Assembly: GCA_000333855.2 (NCBI GenBank)
Contig: CM007314.1
Coordinates: 1,107,416-1,157,741, forward strand
From: Endotrypanum monterogeii
Taxonomy: Eukaryota; Euglenozoa; Kinetoplastea; Trypanosomatida; Trypanosomatidae
Length of the DNA stretch: 50,326 nucleotides
Direction of reading: 5' to 3'
Made by a program: the position numbers and the translations under genes. Positions 40,081-50,326 of the stretch are shown in pieces (positions within the stretch are counted from its first letter, which is position 1; the number at the start of each line of letters is the position of its first letter). The notes beneath the pieces were generated by a model that was not told the DNA's origin, did no database searches, and saw nothing but the letters and a program-made list of their open reading frames with translations.

Positions 40081-41994
40081 TTAGCGATTTGGGCTCATCA
40101 TGCCGCCGCTTGATTCTCTTGTCTTCAGCCTAGACGATCCAAGAGAGTGTTGGCGCTGTGGATGTGTGGACTGACGCTCTCGTGGGCGAGAGATAGAATG
40201 CGAAGACGACAGCGCCTCTAAAGCAGGGCCCTCACGGCCTGTCGGAGAACTGTACGTCTCGTCACGGCTCCGGGAGCGGAGTTCTTGGGATAGCGCCCGG
40301 ACACGTTCCAGGGTTTGGCTCAACTCTTGCTCCTGTGATGCGCGACTGTCTACGAGTGCCTGCTGTGCTGCCGCAATCGTCTGTGACTGCAACAACAGTG
40401 TGGCCTCCATGGTGGATTTCTCGTCCTGCAAGCGTGCTACCTCAGCCGAGGCTTGACGTAGTCGCTGCTGCCACTCTTTCTCCTTGCGCTGGAACTCTGC
40501 AACAAGAGATGCGTTCTCGTATTGAAGAAGTTTTTGTTCCCAGGCAGGCGCCACAGTCGCAGAGGGGCCGGAGGCCGAAACGCCGTTAACCGTGGTGGGT
40601 TGTAGACGAAGAGACGGCCTTGGGGAGGTGACAACCCCGCTGACACTCGCCGTGGTAGTGGGTGTCAATTGGCTGTGAGGTGCTGTCATCGACTGCCGCA
40701 GTTCCAAAAGTCGGACCTTTTCTTCTGCATACCTCTGCGCCTTGAGCGCGTCCTGAAGAGTCTTTTGAAGCTGCGCTACCACGGAGTTCGACGTGGAATC
40801 CTTTAAGTGATAGTTGTGAACGTGTTCTTGCTGTTGGAATAATGGCAGTAGGCTGTACGATACGGATTTGTCTTTCCCTGTTGACTTGTTCAGGATTTCT
40901 GAAATAGCTGTCTTGTCATCGCTACGTCGCTGTACACTCTCAAGCTCTGAACGGAGGGACAGCAACTCATTCCGATGTACGGAGCGCTGATCTGCAAGTG
41001 CATCTTCGGCATCACGTTGCGCAGCTCGAGCTTCCTCTAGCTCTTTTCGTAACCTCCCCAGCATTGCAGAGCTAGAGGCGCCATTTTTTGAGAGGGTGGT
41101 AGTGCTATGCGACGGGGGAACCGAGCGTTGCTTCTGCTGCTCTGCCCAGCTCCGCGTCAGGGCCGCTAGCAGAACTTGGTATTCCCCGTCCGTGTGGGCC
41201 AAGGCATCGAGGGTACAACTTACCCGAGGAGGCGCTGCGCCGCTGTGATCGCTGGCGATCAATCGCTCAGCCCGCTCCACATCTAACGTGAGTGGGTTTG
41301 AGAAAGAGCAGAGGGAGTCTCGTACTTGCCGCATTTCAGCTACCGTTTCCTGCATTTCCTCGGCCGACATGCCTTCATCGAGATACAGAAAAACGTGTCG
41401 GCGAGACGCCAGAAACAATGCGGCCATGTGCGCCGTCGAAAGGTGAGAACTCACCAGCACCACACAGGTCTTGTTCCCAGGGTACTTGAAGATGGCGAGC
41501 GAGACTATGCGCAGCATGCGCAGCACTTCGTCGACCGCTTCAGTCGCATCGCTTGCACGGAGTGTTTCGCACACAACCGCGCCGTCGTCAAAGGCGAAGA
41601 GGAGACACTCTTCATAGTGCAGCGAAGCTGTGCCGGTACCGCCGTGGCCCTGATATCTTGTCGTCGGGGGGCGAAAGCCGAACTGGGGCTCATCCGGGGC
41701 CGAATAATGACGGGCCTGTTCTCGAATAATAGAGTGAACAACAGCGTCGCCGTATCGCCCATGATGTACTCGAGAGCCCAATAGCGAAAAGACAGAGTAG
41801 GAGTAAGCCGGGGCCGCTGCCATTGAGGACATCATCGCCGTTGCCACCTTGCTAGGTAACGCGAGCTCCACGATGTTGTCGGCCACAAGAAGTCTCCCGT
41901 TCAAACTGAGTGTCTGTGCATCCACGGCCTGCAGTGGCACACGATCACACGTCCGCGTGCCGTTCAAGCACAACGAGATGGGGAAGCGGGCCAT
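40081..41994 (-). CDS. Coiled-coil protein with a possible decayed kinesin motor domain
   Basis: A 637-residue protein. The C-terminal half is coiled coil in several blocks with proline/serine-rich breaks, then a basic, serine-rich tail. The N-terminal 270 residues are folded and globular. One segment there, G-N-K-T-C-V-V-L-V-S-S-H then A-A-L-F-L-A-S-R, follows the pattern at the end of kinesin motor domains (N-x-K-T-x-x-x-x-x-x-S-P ... L-x-F-A-x-R). There is no kinesin P-loop (G-x-x-x-x-G-K-T/S), so ATP binding is not expected. A non-motor kinesin-like cytoskeletal protein is the best guess, with modest confidence. The upstream frame start is GTG at 41997; the ATG at 41994 was used. Confidence 0.75.
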   Translation of the reverse strand: MARFPISLCLNGTRTCDRVPLQAVDAQTLSLNGRLLVADNIVELALPSKVATAMMSSMAAAPAYSYSVFSLLGSRVHHGRYGDAVVHSIIREQARHYSAPDEPQFGFRPPTTRYQGHGGTGTASLHYEECLLFAFDDGAVVCETLRASDATEAVDEVLRMLRIVSLAIFKYPGNKTCVVLVSSHLSTAHMAALFLASRRHVFLYLDEGMSAEEMQETVAEMRQVRDSLCSFSNPLTLDVERAERLIASDHSGAAPPRVSCTLDALAHTDGEYQVLLAALTRSWAEQQKQRSVPPSHSTTTLSKNGASSSAMLGRLRKELEEARAAQRDAEDALADQRSVHRNELLSLRSELESVQRRSDDKTAISEILNKSTGKDKSVSYSLLPLFQQQEHVHNYHLKDSTSNSVVAQLQKTLQDALKAQRYAEEKVRLLELRQSMTAPHSQLTPTTTASVSGVVTSPRPSLRLQPTTVNGVSASGPSATVAPAWEQKLLQYENASLVAEFQRKEKEWQQRLRQASAEVARLQDEKSTMEATLLLQSQTIAAAQQALVDSRASQEQELSQTLERVRALSQELRSRSRDETYSSPTGREGPALEALSSSHSISRPRERQSTHPQRQHSLGSSRLKTRESSGGMMSPNR

Positions 41995-42637
41995 CACGAG
42001 CGCATCGCCAAACGTTTCTTTTCTACCCTATCCCCTTCCGTTGTTCAGTGGTACGCTATGCGTGCACGTGTGTGTCTCGTGCGTATGTATGCGCGTTTGT
42101 CTGTGTATTCAGGTAAGGCCCGTGCGTCGGTAGGGACAGCGCAGCTTACGAGGATGGCGCGCAGCAGGCTTTGTCACCCACCGAGGCGGCATAAGGGAAT
42201 CTTCGTAAGAGAGAAGTGGAAAAGGGGCAGACGCAGTGAACAGGGAATTTGAGCGACAGGCGCGAGCGCGAAATGATGTATCTTTGGCAGAGGGCGACTC
42301 GGTTACATCTCGCACGGAAAAAAAAAAACGGCCTACAACGCCCTGGAAGACGTCCCATTCGATTTCCTTACCCAGATGAGATTTTTTCTATGGGAGGTTA
42401 CTCGTAACGACGCCCCTGCATTTGCACATGTTGTAAATGTGTTTTTTTTTACTGCCCGTTTGCAGCGGTCCTCTTTTCCGCTGAGATGGCGAGCATGAGG
42501 GGTGGGGAGGAGACGGTACACGAATGTATAAGTATGTGTAGAGGGGCGGGCGCAACTTTTTTTTCTAACCCGTAAATGAGAGGAGAGCAACTCTGAAGGG
42601 TCACAGGGAAATCTGTCTCTCCATGTAATACATATAT

Positions 42638-42703
<66 letters not shown>

Positions 42704-42827
42704 GGAGAGTGAAAATGCTGCGCACGGGCTTGAGGGGAGCGGCTAGGTGGCTTAGTAGCCGACAATGCAACCCACTACCTCTGGATGAGGAGTCGCTTGT
42801 CGTTTGTTTTCCCTCTTGGCGCGTGCA
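41995..42827. other. Intergenic, with long (TA)n tract
   Basis: About 830 bases containing a 50-base TA run (42652-42701), T runs near 42441-42450 and 42557-42564, and short frames of low complexity. No gene called. Confidence 0.6.
42652..42701. repeat. (TA)n microsatellite, 50 bases
   Basis: The longest simple repeat in the window, about 25 TA units, preceded by short CA/TA runs. It should unwind easily and is likely to vary in length between strains. Confidence 0.95.
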
Positions 42828-43403
42828 CTAGAATGGCGCCTCGAAGACAACGTCGAAGGGCGGTGGGCCGATGAAGGCGATCCAGCACGCCGCTTTGCTG
42901 TTTTGACGCACGGCCCACCAAAACTCATCCGTCCGAATACCCTCCAACGCACTCTCGCCAATACGGGCGAGAATGCGGTCTGGAAACAAGTCCCGGTTGT
43001 CCTTGACGGTGTCTACCAGATCTTCAGCTACACCGATGAGTTCTTCCTTCACCCACGCATCTTGAATAACGTCACGTACGATGAAGGTGCGCAGCGCGCT
43101 GCGCGTCGGCGTGTCATCTGCCAGCTCATGTTTGAAGAACTTCTTCAGATGCGCCACAGCAACGGGGTGCGTCAGGATCTGCAATCCAAACGTGCGCAGC
43201 TGCGACAGCACTTCGGGGTCGTGGAGAGACTTTTTGACCACTTCTCCTGAAAGAGCGATGGCAGCCAGCTGAACGAGTTTCTCATCTCGGGCTGGGGACT
43301 GGCGAAGGTATGTCTTGTAGACATAGTTGCCACCCAGTCCAGCTCCAGAAATGCCGACGGCTGCAAGACTCCAGCGGACAAGCGAGTTGGCAGAGATGGG
43401 CAT
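42828..43403 (-). CDS. Small protein with N-terminal membrane helix, unknown
   Basis: A 191-residue protein. A hydrophobic, glycine-rich segment at about residues 8-27 could be a membrane helix or import signal. The rest is a helical, charged soluble domain ending in a short hydrophobic C-terminus. The N-terminal pattern fits a mitochondrial membrane protein, but I do not recognise the family. The frame begins upstream at TTG (43409); the ATG at 43403 was chosen. Confidence 0.7.
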   Translation of the reverse strand: MPISANSLVRWSLAAVGISGAGLGGNYVYKTYLRQSPARDEKLVQLAAIALSGEVVKKSLHDPEVLSQLRTFGLQILTHPVAVAHLKKFFKHELADDTPTRSALRTFIVRDVIQDAWVKEELIGVAEDLVDTVKDNRDLFPDRILARIGESALEGIRTDEFWWAVRQNSKAACWIAFIGPPPFDVVFEAPF

Positions 43404-44593
43404 ACCCAATCGCCTCTGCTGTTCAGCGATGAGCTCGTCTCCTCTTTATGAGCGAATGTGCGCTAAGACGTTGGCATGCCCATCATCCAGAAAAGGTAGA
43501 AAAGTGTGCACAGAGACCGCACGCTTGTCTGCGAGCACCCAGGTGGTGCGGTCACAGAAAAGCAGGGATAGGGGAAAAATTAAATGCGAGAGCATACTAG
43601 GGCAGAGATGTAAAACTCCGATGTACGCATTTGTGCAGCAGATGCGCAGATGGAGAGTGACAACGAGAAAAGCCCCCACAATCGCCAAGCGCTGGTATTT
43701 GAGCCATCTGTCAGTGGTGATTCAGGAATGCCCGCTGGATGTGCTTCTCACGACCTCAAAGGAGATAAGAGAGGCATACCAGGGGCGTCAAACGCTCCAG
43801 TACATTCATCAAAGCGTATACCCACAGCTACGCATACATACACACTGTCATGGGAGGATTGAGGAGGAGGCAGGCAAATGCGTGTCGCTTCCTACTAAGA
43901 AGCAGTTTCTTTTTGGTTAACGCGTTCCCCCCCCCAACACGAGATATCGGAGTAGACATACACCTGTACACACGGGACGGGACGGGATGGGGGTGGGGGG
44001 AAGATGGTGACACCATAGACAGCAGAAGGAATGGTCGTCAGATCTAGAGGTATAGTAGCAGTGTCAGTTCCCTTTAGTACTAACCCGTCTGGGTCGACGA
44101 CATTGACGGATCTCTGCATTACCTGGCGCGCTCCCGTACCGGACGGAGGACTTCTCGGAAGGGTGGGAAAAAGGAGAGTACCCCCCCCCTCACACACACA
44201 CACACGCGCGCGCGCGCGCAGAGAGGCGCATAGACAACACAGAGCCGCAACGGCCAAAAGATACCATCCTAGATAAAAACGAAGGTGTTTAGAGTGATCC
44301 AGCCAGAACTCGTCAAAATGCAGCAATAAATAAAGCTAGGATGCAACTAAAAAAGCGGAAATACATACTGCGACAAACTCAAATATGATGACGCCAGAAA
44401 AAAGTACAGTTTTTCGCAGGTAGAGATGTGCGCTTGGCTGACATGGCCTTTCCCACCACCACAACTTTTTGTACCCCCTTTTATTGCCTCGCCACAACCT
44501 CTTTTGCTTTCCGTGTTTGCAGGCTCATGGTATAGGGGAGAGGGGGTTGTTCAGGGGATCGACATGTGACACGCAGAGAAGACATACACACAC
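43404..44593. other. Intergenic, with (CA)n/(CG)n tract
   Basis: About 1.19 kb with no supported gene. It has a CA run turning into CG at 44191-44220 and C runs near 43929-43935 and 44181-44189. A 143-codon minus-strand frame (43895-44326) was considered and rejected. Confidence 0.6.
44191..44220. repeat. (CA)n to (CG)n compound microsatellite
   Basis: CA units that change directly into CG units, in the spacer downstream of the secreted-protein gene. Confidence 0.9.
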
Positions 44594-45628
44594 TCACGGG
44601 GGATCAAAAGGGATTCCTCCGTCGAAAAGATTATTGAATTTGTTACCAATGTCCTGCAGAGCGTTTGTGCCGGCAAAGTTCATAAAGTTGAGTGGGTTTG
44701 CCCCACCGCTCGTCAGCACTCTTTTTTTCGAGTCGGTGCCATAGTAGGAAACTAAAATTGTCACCTTCAAATTACGAATTTCCTGCAAGTCATTCGTATA
44801 CACCCCGCAATTCTTCTTCCCTGAGACTTGCCCGATACACTTAAATACCGTCGGATCTCCCATCATGCATTCATCATTTACGTTACAAGTTGGCACAAAA
44901 CCTACCTTAGCGGGCTGCACCACCGTGCCATCGATCTTCGCGACGATCTCTTTATCACAGTAGTTGATGCTCCCAGGTGATGGGATGGGATTGGGGTTAA
45001 CCGGTGGTGTCGTACACTTCGAGGGATCGTAGTTTGGGTTGGGAACGGTTCTTTCAGTCGGTGGGACCAGACCGATGTAGTTAAAGAAGCCGTTGTGCAG
45101 GCCAATCTCCAGCGACAGCATTGTCACAATACCTACGGAGTTGCCTATCCCGGGGGCACTGTCCTTCATGGCGATGAGAACAGCGCCCGAAGAAGAGCCT
45201 ACCTGGGGATGGGTGACGTTGCTGGAGGCTCCGAAGCCGTACACAGAAAGGTACCGGGGCTCGAGATTTTCGGAAAGGTGATATTGGACTTCGTTGTTAG
45301 CACTGCTTGTTGTCTGAAATGAGGTGGCGAGAAAAGGGGCGCCCGTTAACGTGAAGGAGGAGAGGCGATCGACAGTTGAGCAGAAACTGTAGGTCGCAAG
45401 GTTGTGCACTCCGTTATCGATGAAGCTGTTTTCTCTGCATGTTTGCAGCATGAAGCGGAGGTTTATGTTCCTGTGGCGCTCACATGGAGGACCAGCCGCA
45501 CTATACGGTTTGCAATCCAAAGACGATTGACAAGTCACCTTCCCTTGGGCCGTCTCGCACAACTGGAAAAAGAGGACTACCGTCACGCAGAGGGTGGCCA
45601 GAAGCCGCAGCGCGCGAGGTTGTGACAT
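44594..45628 (-). CDS. Secreted or lumenal protein, unknown function
   Basis: A 344-residue protein with a clear signal peptide: a basic start, a hydrophobic core at about residues 9-23 and a likely cleavage after T-A-Q-G (about 29). The mature part has at least ten cysteines, spread so that several disulfides are likely, and a proline/asparagine-rich loop (about 200-220). No membrane anchor or GPI signal is evident at the C-terminus, so it may be secreted or lie in an endomembrane compartment. I do not recognise the family. The start is an ATG at 45628. Confidence 0.78.
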   Translation of the reverse strand: MSQPRALRLLATLCVTVVLFFQLCETAQGKVTCQSSLDCKPYSAAGPPCERHRNINLRFMLQTCRENSFIDNGVHNLATYSFCSTVDRLSSFTLTGAPFLATSFQTTSSANNEVQYHLSENLEPRYLSVYGFGASSNVTHPQVGSSSGAVLIAMKDSAPGIGNSVGIVTMLSLEIGLHNGFFNYIGLVPPTERTVPNPNYDPSKCTTPPVNPNPIPSPGSINYCDKEIVAKIDGTVVQPAKVGFVPTCNVNDECMMGDPTVFKCIGQVSGKKNCGVYTNDLQEIRNLKVTILVSYYGTDSKKRVLTSGGANPLNFMNFAGTNALQDIGNKFNNLFDGGIPFDPP

Positions 45629-46996
45629 CGGTAGGCAAGTCGATCAGGGCTCTCAGATATGCTTGAGTGAAGCGGTGAAGAAAATGTGGAAGGTTCCGAC
45701 TATATATATATATATATATATATATATTTGAGCACCAGTCGTTGGCGCAACAAGCTAATGATGCTTATGAGGGCTAGACAAGATACTGTGCTGAAGTGCT
45801 GGGTGGTATTTGGTGGGGAGGGTCAAAGTTGGAGGAAGGGGTGCAAAACGCAGTAGAGGCGCACCGACTTCCATGCGATGGTGACCACGAAATTGCGCGG
45901 TAGGTGTTGTACGTCCAAAAAGTCGTAAGAGATGGCAAGATGTACAAAATAGTGTGCAGACGAGGAAGCAATTGGAGGGCTATTCCATGCGTAACTGTAT
46001 ACAGGAAAGTGTGGCACCAGGATAGAGGATAAAGGAAGAAATACGTGTGTGCGTGCGTGTAGGGAAGGGAAGGGGAGGGGAAAGAGCGCAAGGTGAGAGA
46101 CCTTCCTCGGGAGTGTGTGAACTCGAGTTGAAAATATTCCTGCAAGTCTTCTCTTCAGACGCGCTCCTCTCGCTATTCTGTAGCACTCCAAGGGAGAAGG
46201 AGGGGCGTGGCTGGGAGTGCAAGGGGGGGGGGGAATGAGTCACACTCATGCACGTCCTCGCGTTGTCGTTGTGTTTAGGGGTTAGTGGTGCTAGTGGTGG
46301 TGGCAGCAGCAGTATGGGCACAGGAGCTCACAAAAATGAAAGTGAATCGGTCAAGAGGTGCTCACAGATCGCAGAAGAAAATACAAGGGTTTTCTCACCA
46401 AAACAAAGGAGTTTCCGGATAGGTAACGATTGATATACGGCACAAACATCTTACACATCGTATATACAGCTGCCGTCGCTAAAGAGGAGGAGGAAGGGAG
46501 GGAGTCTGTATGAAAGAAGAAGTAGAACTAGTGACAGTAGCCCCATTGCGTTTCCGAGCAAAATCTAAATACCCGCGTCGAGGAGATAGAAAGCCAAGGT
46601 GAACGTATTTGCTCTACACAGCATGTGAAGGCCTCTGGTATCTCACCCCCCCCCTCACCCGCCCCCGAAACGAAATGATAAAAAAGATAATAAACCATAT
46701 GTATCACGTCCACGCAAAGGGGTATTCAAAGTAGAGCTTTCTAGCAGTGCTGTGAGAAGATGGAGGCCAGGGATACACTGAGAGAGCGGTAATGAAAAGA
46801 GGGTTAGGGGAGGGGAGGGGAGGCAAATCGGGTGTACTGAAAGACATCAGTTCGTGCAGAGAGGGTCAAGTGAGCTTTGAAAAAAAAACGAGAAAGGAGC
46901 TCCGTATTTCCCCCCTGTATCGACTCCTTACCAAAACAAGGCGCATTGGCTTGTGTTTTCGCTAGAAGTTCTGTACCCTGGGGGTCAGTACCTTCG
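45629..46996. other. Intergenic, with (TA)n tract
   Basis: About 1.37 kb with a TA run (45701-45727) and G runs near 46225-46234. Short frames of low complexity only. No gene called. Confidence 0.6.
45701..45727. repeat. (TA)n microsatellite
   Basis: A TA run about 75 bases upstream of the start of the secreted-protein gene. Confidence 0.95.
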
Positions 46997-47674
46997 TTAG
47001 TGATGACCTGAGTCCTCGCAGTCGCTCTCTTTCTTGGCATACGCCGGGTGCACCTCGTAGTCCTCCTTGCGTGGGTGCTTCCAGCGATACCGCTCAGGGT
47101 CGAAGACGGCGCGGTAGACTTCTGGGTCCGGCTCCTTTCCGTCCTGGAACGGATTGCTGCGTAAGACACCGCCCATGTCGCGAATGGGCTGCCGCAGGTC
47201 TTCTTCGGATTCCGGTGTTGTCGCGATCTTTTGCTCCTCCTCGAACCAGTCGTCGTCATTATCCGCATCGGTTGACATGTTTATGAATTTGAGGCGGCAC
47301 CACTTGCAGCAAACAACTTTATTGCGTGGACATTTGATAAAAATACGTGGATGCTGAAGAAGGAAGTGGCCGTGACCCATACACCAAATGTGCGCCCGAT
47401 ATACTGGCACAGGGGGAATTTCACAAATGATGCCACCGCGACTGGTGTAGTTCAGTTGCGGTGTTTTGCGCCCCGGTCCGAGGATACCGGGATGGAGACT
47501 AGATAATTCGTTAATGCCGGTGTTCCAAGTGTATTTGGGGTCCTTAGGGTGCGTGAAGACGAGCTGCTTCTGGTTAGTGATGCGGCTGGCGTACTCTAGC
47601 GGCATGTAGACCGGTGGGCCGTAATAGCCTCGGTTGTCAGAGAAGGTCCACAGCAGCGGGAAGGTTCTCTTCAT
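46997..47674 (-). CDS. NDUFS6-like zinc-binding protein (zf-CHCC), probable complex I subunit
   Basis: A 225-residue protein. At about residues 98-126 it has the CHCC zinc site of the NDUFS6 family: C98, H108 in H-P-R-I-F-I-K, then C123 and C126 in C-K-W-C-R. In other organisms NDUFS6 (13 kDa subunit) holds a structural zinc in mitochondrial complex I. Before the site is an unusual aromatic- and proline-rich segment of about 95 residues. After it is an acidic, probably flexible tail of about 95 residues, which NDUFS6 normally lacks because its zinc site is near the C-terminus. The upstream frame begins at 47770; the ATG at 47674 follows a polypyrimidine tract (47721-47735) and an AG at 47710-47711, so the shorter start is preferred. 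Confidence 0.78.
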   Translation of the reverse strand: MKRTFPLLWTFSDNRGYYGPPVYMPLEYASRITNQKQLVFTHPKDPKYTWNTGINELSSLHPGILGPGRKTPQLNYTSRGGIICEIPPVPVYRAHIWCMGHGHFLLQHPRIFIKCPRNKVVCCKWCRLKFINMSTDADNDDDWFEEEQKIATTPESEEDLRQPIRDMGGVLRSNPFQDGKEPDPEVYRAVFDPERYRWKHPRKEDYEVHPAYAKKESDCEDSGHH

Positions 47675-47720
47675 CTTTATTTTTTTTTGCCTATCTTTAG
47701 TGTCACTTGCTGGGGCGATT

Positions 47721-47735
47721 GAGGAGGGAAAAAAG
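47721..47735 (-). promoter_or_regulatory. Polypyrimidine tract / probable trans-splice signal
   Basis: A T/C-only run on the coding strand with AG at 47710-47711, 36 nt before the ATG of the NDUFS6-like gene. It decides between two possible starts. Confidence 0.55.
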
Positions 47736-47898
47736 CAGTATTGGTCCAAGACACACAAACAACCACACACTCCCGCACAAACGGGCCTTGGCGGTTGGAG
47801 AGGGAGGAAAGGGGGGTGTAGAGATGTACAGGGAACAACTTTTCGAGACGCGGGGTGCAGTGAACTTTTCTAAATGAGCTACGACTAAAGCCTATAGA

Positions 47899-47917
47899 AT
47901 AATAATAATAATAATAA
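47899..47917. repeat. (TAA)n microsatellite
   Basis: A short run of ATA/TAA trinucleotides in the spacer. Confidence 0.9.
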
Positions 47918-48148
47918 GGGGGGAGGGAGTTGACAAAGAAGAGGTCAACCTTGGCTAATTTCGTTTTTTTTTTGAGCAGGAAAAGAATACTACGTATATG
48001 TCTAGCTAAGGATGGCTTTTAAAAAAGAACAAGGCGGGTGCAGTGCAAAAGCAAGGAGAGAGGGAGAGGAGTGCGGAGGCTATGAGCGATAGATGGATAG
48101 CTTCAAAACCGATTTATTATGAGCTATACTTTTTCCCCTCCAATCGTC

Positions 48149-48167
48149 ATATATATATATATATATA
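48149..48167. repeat. (TA)n microsatellite
   Basis: A short TA run in the spacer. Confidence 0.9.
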
Positions 48168-49830
48168 GTTTCTGTGTTTGTGTGTGTGTTTCGGTCTTGG
48201 GGTTGGGGGCGTTTTTTTTTTCGGGGATGCGCATTCCCTCTATCAGTCAAGAAGCGTGTATGACGGAAAGCATGGCGTGTCAGTGTGCGAACACAGTCAA
48301 GAACGGGGAGAAGGGAGGGAAAGGGGAGTAGTCGACGGACCAGAGAGCAACACGAGAAGCAACGAATCTTTGGGGTTGATTGCATCAGTACTACAGTAAG
48401 AGGGAGGTATGGGGTGACCACACATTTTTGCCCAGCTGGTAACCCCGCATGTGAGCATCAGACACGGTGCATCATCCCAGGAAAGTTGTATGTATATAGG
48501 CGTTGGGTGAAGAAAGGTGCGGTGGGTGCATATTGTCGAAGCATGAGCACAAGTGTTTGGAGTAGAAGCATCGGGAGAACATTCTCAAGTACTCAGGCTG
48601 TCCCCACAGAAGCCTCTCTCCTTTTTTTCTCCGACTTCTGTCACACCACTGAGACCGAGTGTGCACGAACGATACACCGAGTTGATGCCGAAGGTGATTC
48701 CCCGCCCTCCTCCTCATTTAGAGGCGTATATGAGACCTATCGGGTGGGGAGGGGGGGGGCACTAACTCGACGAGATGGCCACGCTGACCTTGGACGAAGC
48801 ACCGTTAGAGTGTATGACTTTCTTTTTTTCTGGACCGTTTTTTTTTTTTTCTGATTGGGCACTTTGCCTTGGGTATACAAAGGGTTGTAGGTGAGGGAAG
48901 GAAAGGAGATGGGGAAAGAAAATCCTTTGATCACGGAGATGCACTCCTTCGCGCAGTCGATACGGAGAAGCAATCCAAAGTCATATTCATAAAGATCAGG
49001 ATAGGGTACAAGAAAAAAGCCTAGATGGTAGGTAGTGGGTGGCGTGTGGGTTAGATGATAGGCAAAACAGGAAGGTCGGCAAGTGCGCACCCGAGACATA
49101 TATACCCACTCACACAAAGCAACAGAACTTTTGACGGCGCGTGTCTGTGGGAAGGGGAGGGGGTCTTCAAGAAGGAGAGTGCGCCAGCAGAAGCGTTTTA
49201 ATGTGCAAAATACACCAACGTCGGATTAAAAAAAAAAAACAAGAGAAAAGCGGAGGCTGACCGCCTATCTGGGTGCCATCCGCACCACAGGAGGAAACTT
49301 GTGGTTTCCCACTGCCCCGAGACAAATAATTCAAACGTGCAAAGGGTCTGCAAATCCCTCTAAGATCGCGATAAGTATGACAAAATCAGATGTTGGGAAA
49401 ACATGCGCCAGGCCACACTGACTTCAGCGGTAGGAAATCATGGAGGCGAAAGAAAACAACAGCAACAACACAAAAAAAAAATGATGACAACATCGTCCAC
49501 GGAAACTCCAATTTGAACGTAAATTGAGCTGAAAAAAAAAATTGAAGGGTCATATTAGGCTTACCGTTTCCGTTTTGCCCTCGTCCACAACTCACTTTTT
49601 CAGCTTGGTATGTTCAGTCACCCTACTCACACACACAAACAGAAAAATAATAATAATAATATATATTTACGCGGTGCAAACGTTCGTCCTCTCACTGCAA
49701 CACCAAGCAGCGACGACCACCCCCGATAGAAGAAAAAAGGATGTCACTAACGCTTCAAGTACTTTACCGGATGTGGCACAGTGAAGAAATTTTCGCAAGT
49801 GATGCCCTTTTTCCCTCCACAGGTGTTTCC

Positions 49831-50326
<496 letters not shown>

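Larger units (their letters stand above)
47675..49830. other. Intergenic / 3' UTR of GAPDH
   Basis: About 2.16 kb without a supported gene, including TAA and TA runs (47899-47917, 48149-48167, 49646-49660) and many A or T runs. Plus-strand frames here, up to 189 codons, have no domain and run against the real genes. The part next to 49831 is the GAPDH 3' UTR. Confidence 0.6.

Noticed and set aside
43895..44326. A 143-codon minus-strand frame with a hydrophobic segment near its start
   Set aside because: It begins at TTG with no ATG before the hydrophobic part, and its middle is the translation of a CA/CG microsatellite.

Overview
This window looks like nuclear DNA from a trypanosomatid flagellate, most likely a member of the Leishmaniinae (Leishmania or a close relative). 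The reasons are as follows. All 22 gene calls lie on the minus strand with no strand switch, as in a polycistronic transcription unit. No intron is needed anywhere. Intergenic stretches are long and full of (CA)n, (TA)n and homopolymer tracts. On the coding strand many start codons are preceded by a polypyrimidine tract and then an AG, the layout of a trans-splice acceptor. The gene content includes a TDY-type MAP kinase, a GAPDH ending in a glycosomal -AKM tripeptide, a divergent Hsp60, and PPR and CCCH proteins. From memory, MPK5, an Hsp60 paralogue and glycosomal GAPDH lie close together on chromosome 30 of L. major. I infer synteny with that region but could not check it.

Transcription runs from right to left, so the order below goes from high to low coordinates. 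50.3-37.4 kb: 3' end of glycosomal GAPDH (cut by the window edge); a zinc-binding NDUFS6-like protein of complex I; a secreted or lumenal protein of unknown function; a small, probably membrane-anchored protein; a long coiled-coil protein whose N-terminal half may be a decayed kinesin motor; and a MAP kinase (probable MPK5). 35.5-23.9 kb: membrane-anchored aldehyde dehydrogenase, a conserved-looking unknown protein, a possible 33-codon ORF, a PPR protein and a BSD-domain protein. The 3' UTRs in this part carry copies of a dispersed repeat. 22.1-13.8 kb: an unknown protein, a FUN14-family mitochondrial protein, a low-quality GC-rich patch around a 10-N gap, an AT-richer gene-poor stretch, two small unknown proteins and a TBC-domain Rab GAP. 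13.1-0.4 kb: a large coiled-coil protein broken by one frameshift in an A8 run, the Hsp60 paralogue, three membrane or mitochondrial-type proteins (one a TMEM230/134 relative) and a CCCH zinc-finger protein.

The genes do not form a pathway. As is usual for trypanosomatids, neighbours share a primary transcript but not a function, and control is expected mostly after transcription, through 3' UTRs. Mitochondrial themes recur: Hsp60, PPR, FUN14, NDUFS6-like, and several small proteins with basic N-termini.

The most interesting items are the modular dispersed repeat at three 3'-UTR loci, the possible decayed kinesin, the LIR-like motif in the FUN14 protein, the extended NDUFS6-like protein, and the homopolymer frameshift. 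I found no CRISPR array, tRNA, rRNA, intact transposon or clearly new multi-gene system. Several start codons are set to the first ATG because longer open frames begin with GTG or TTG.
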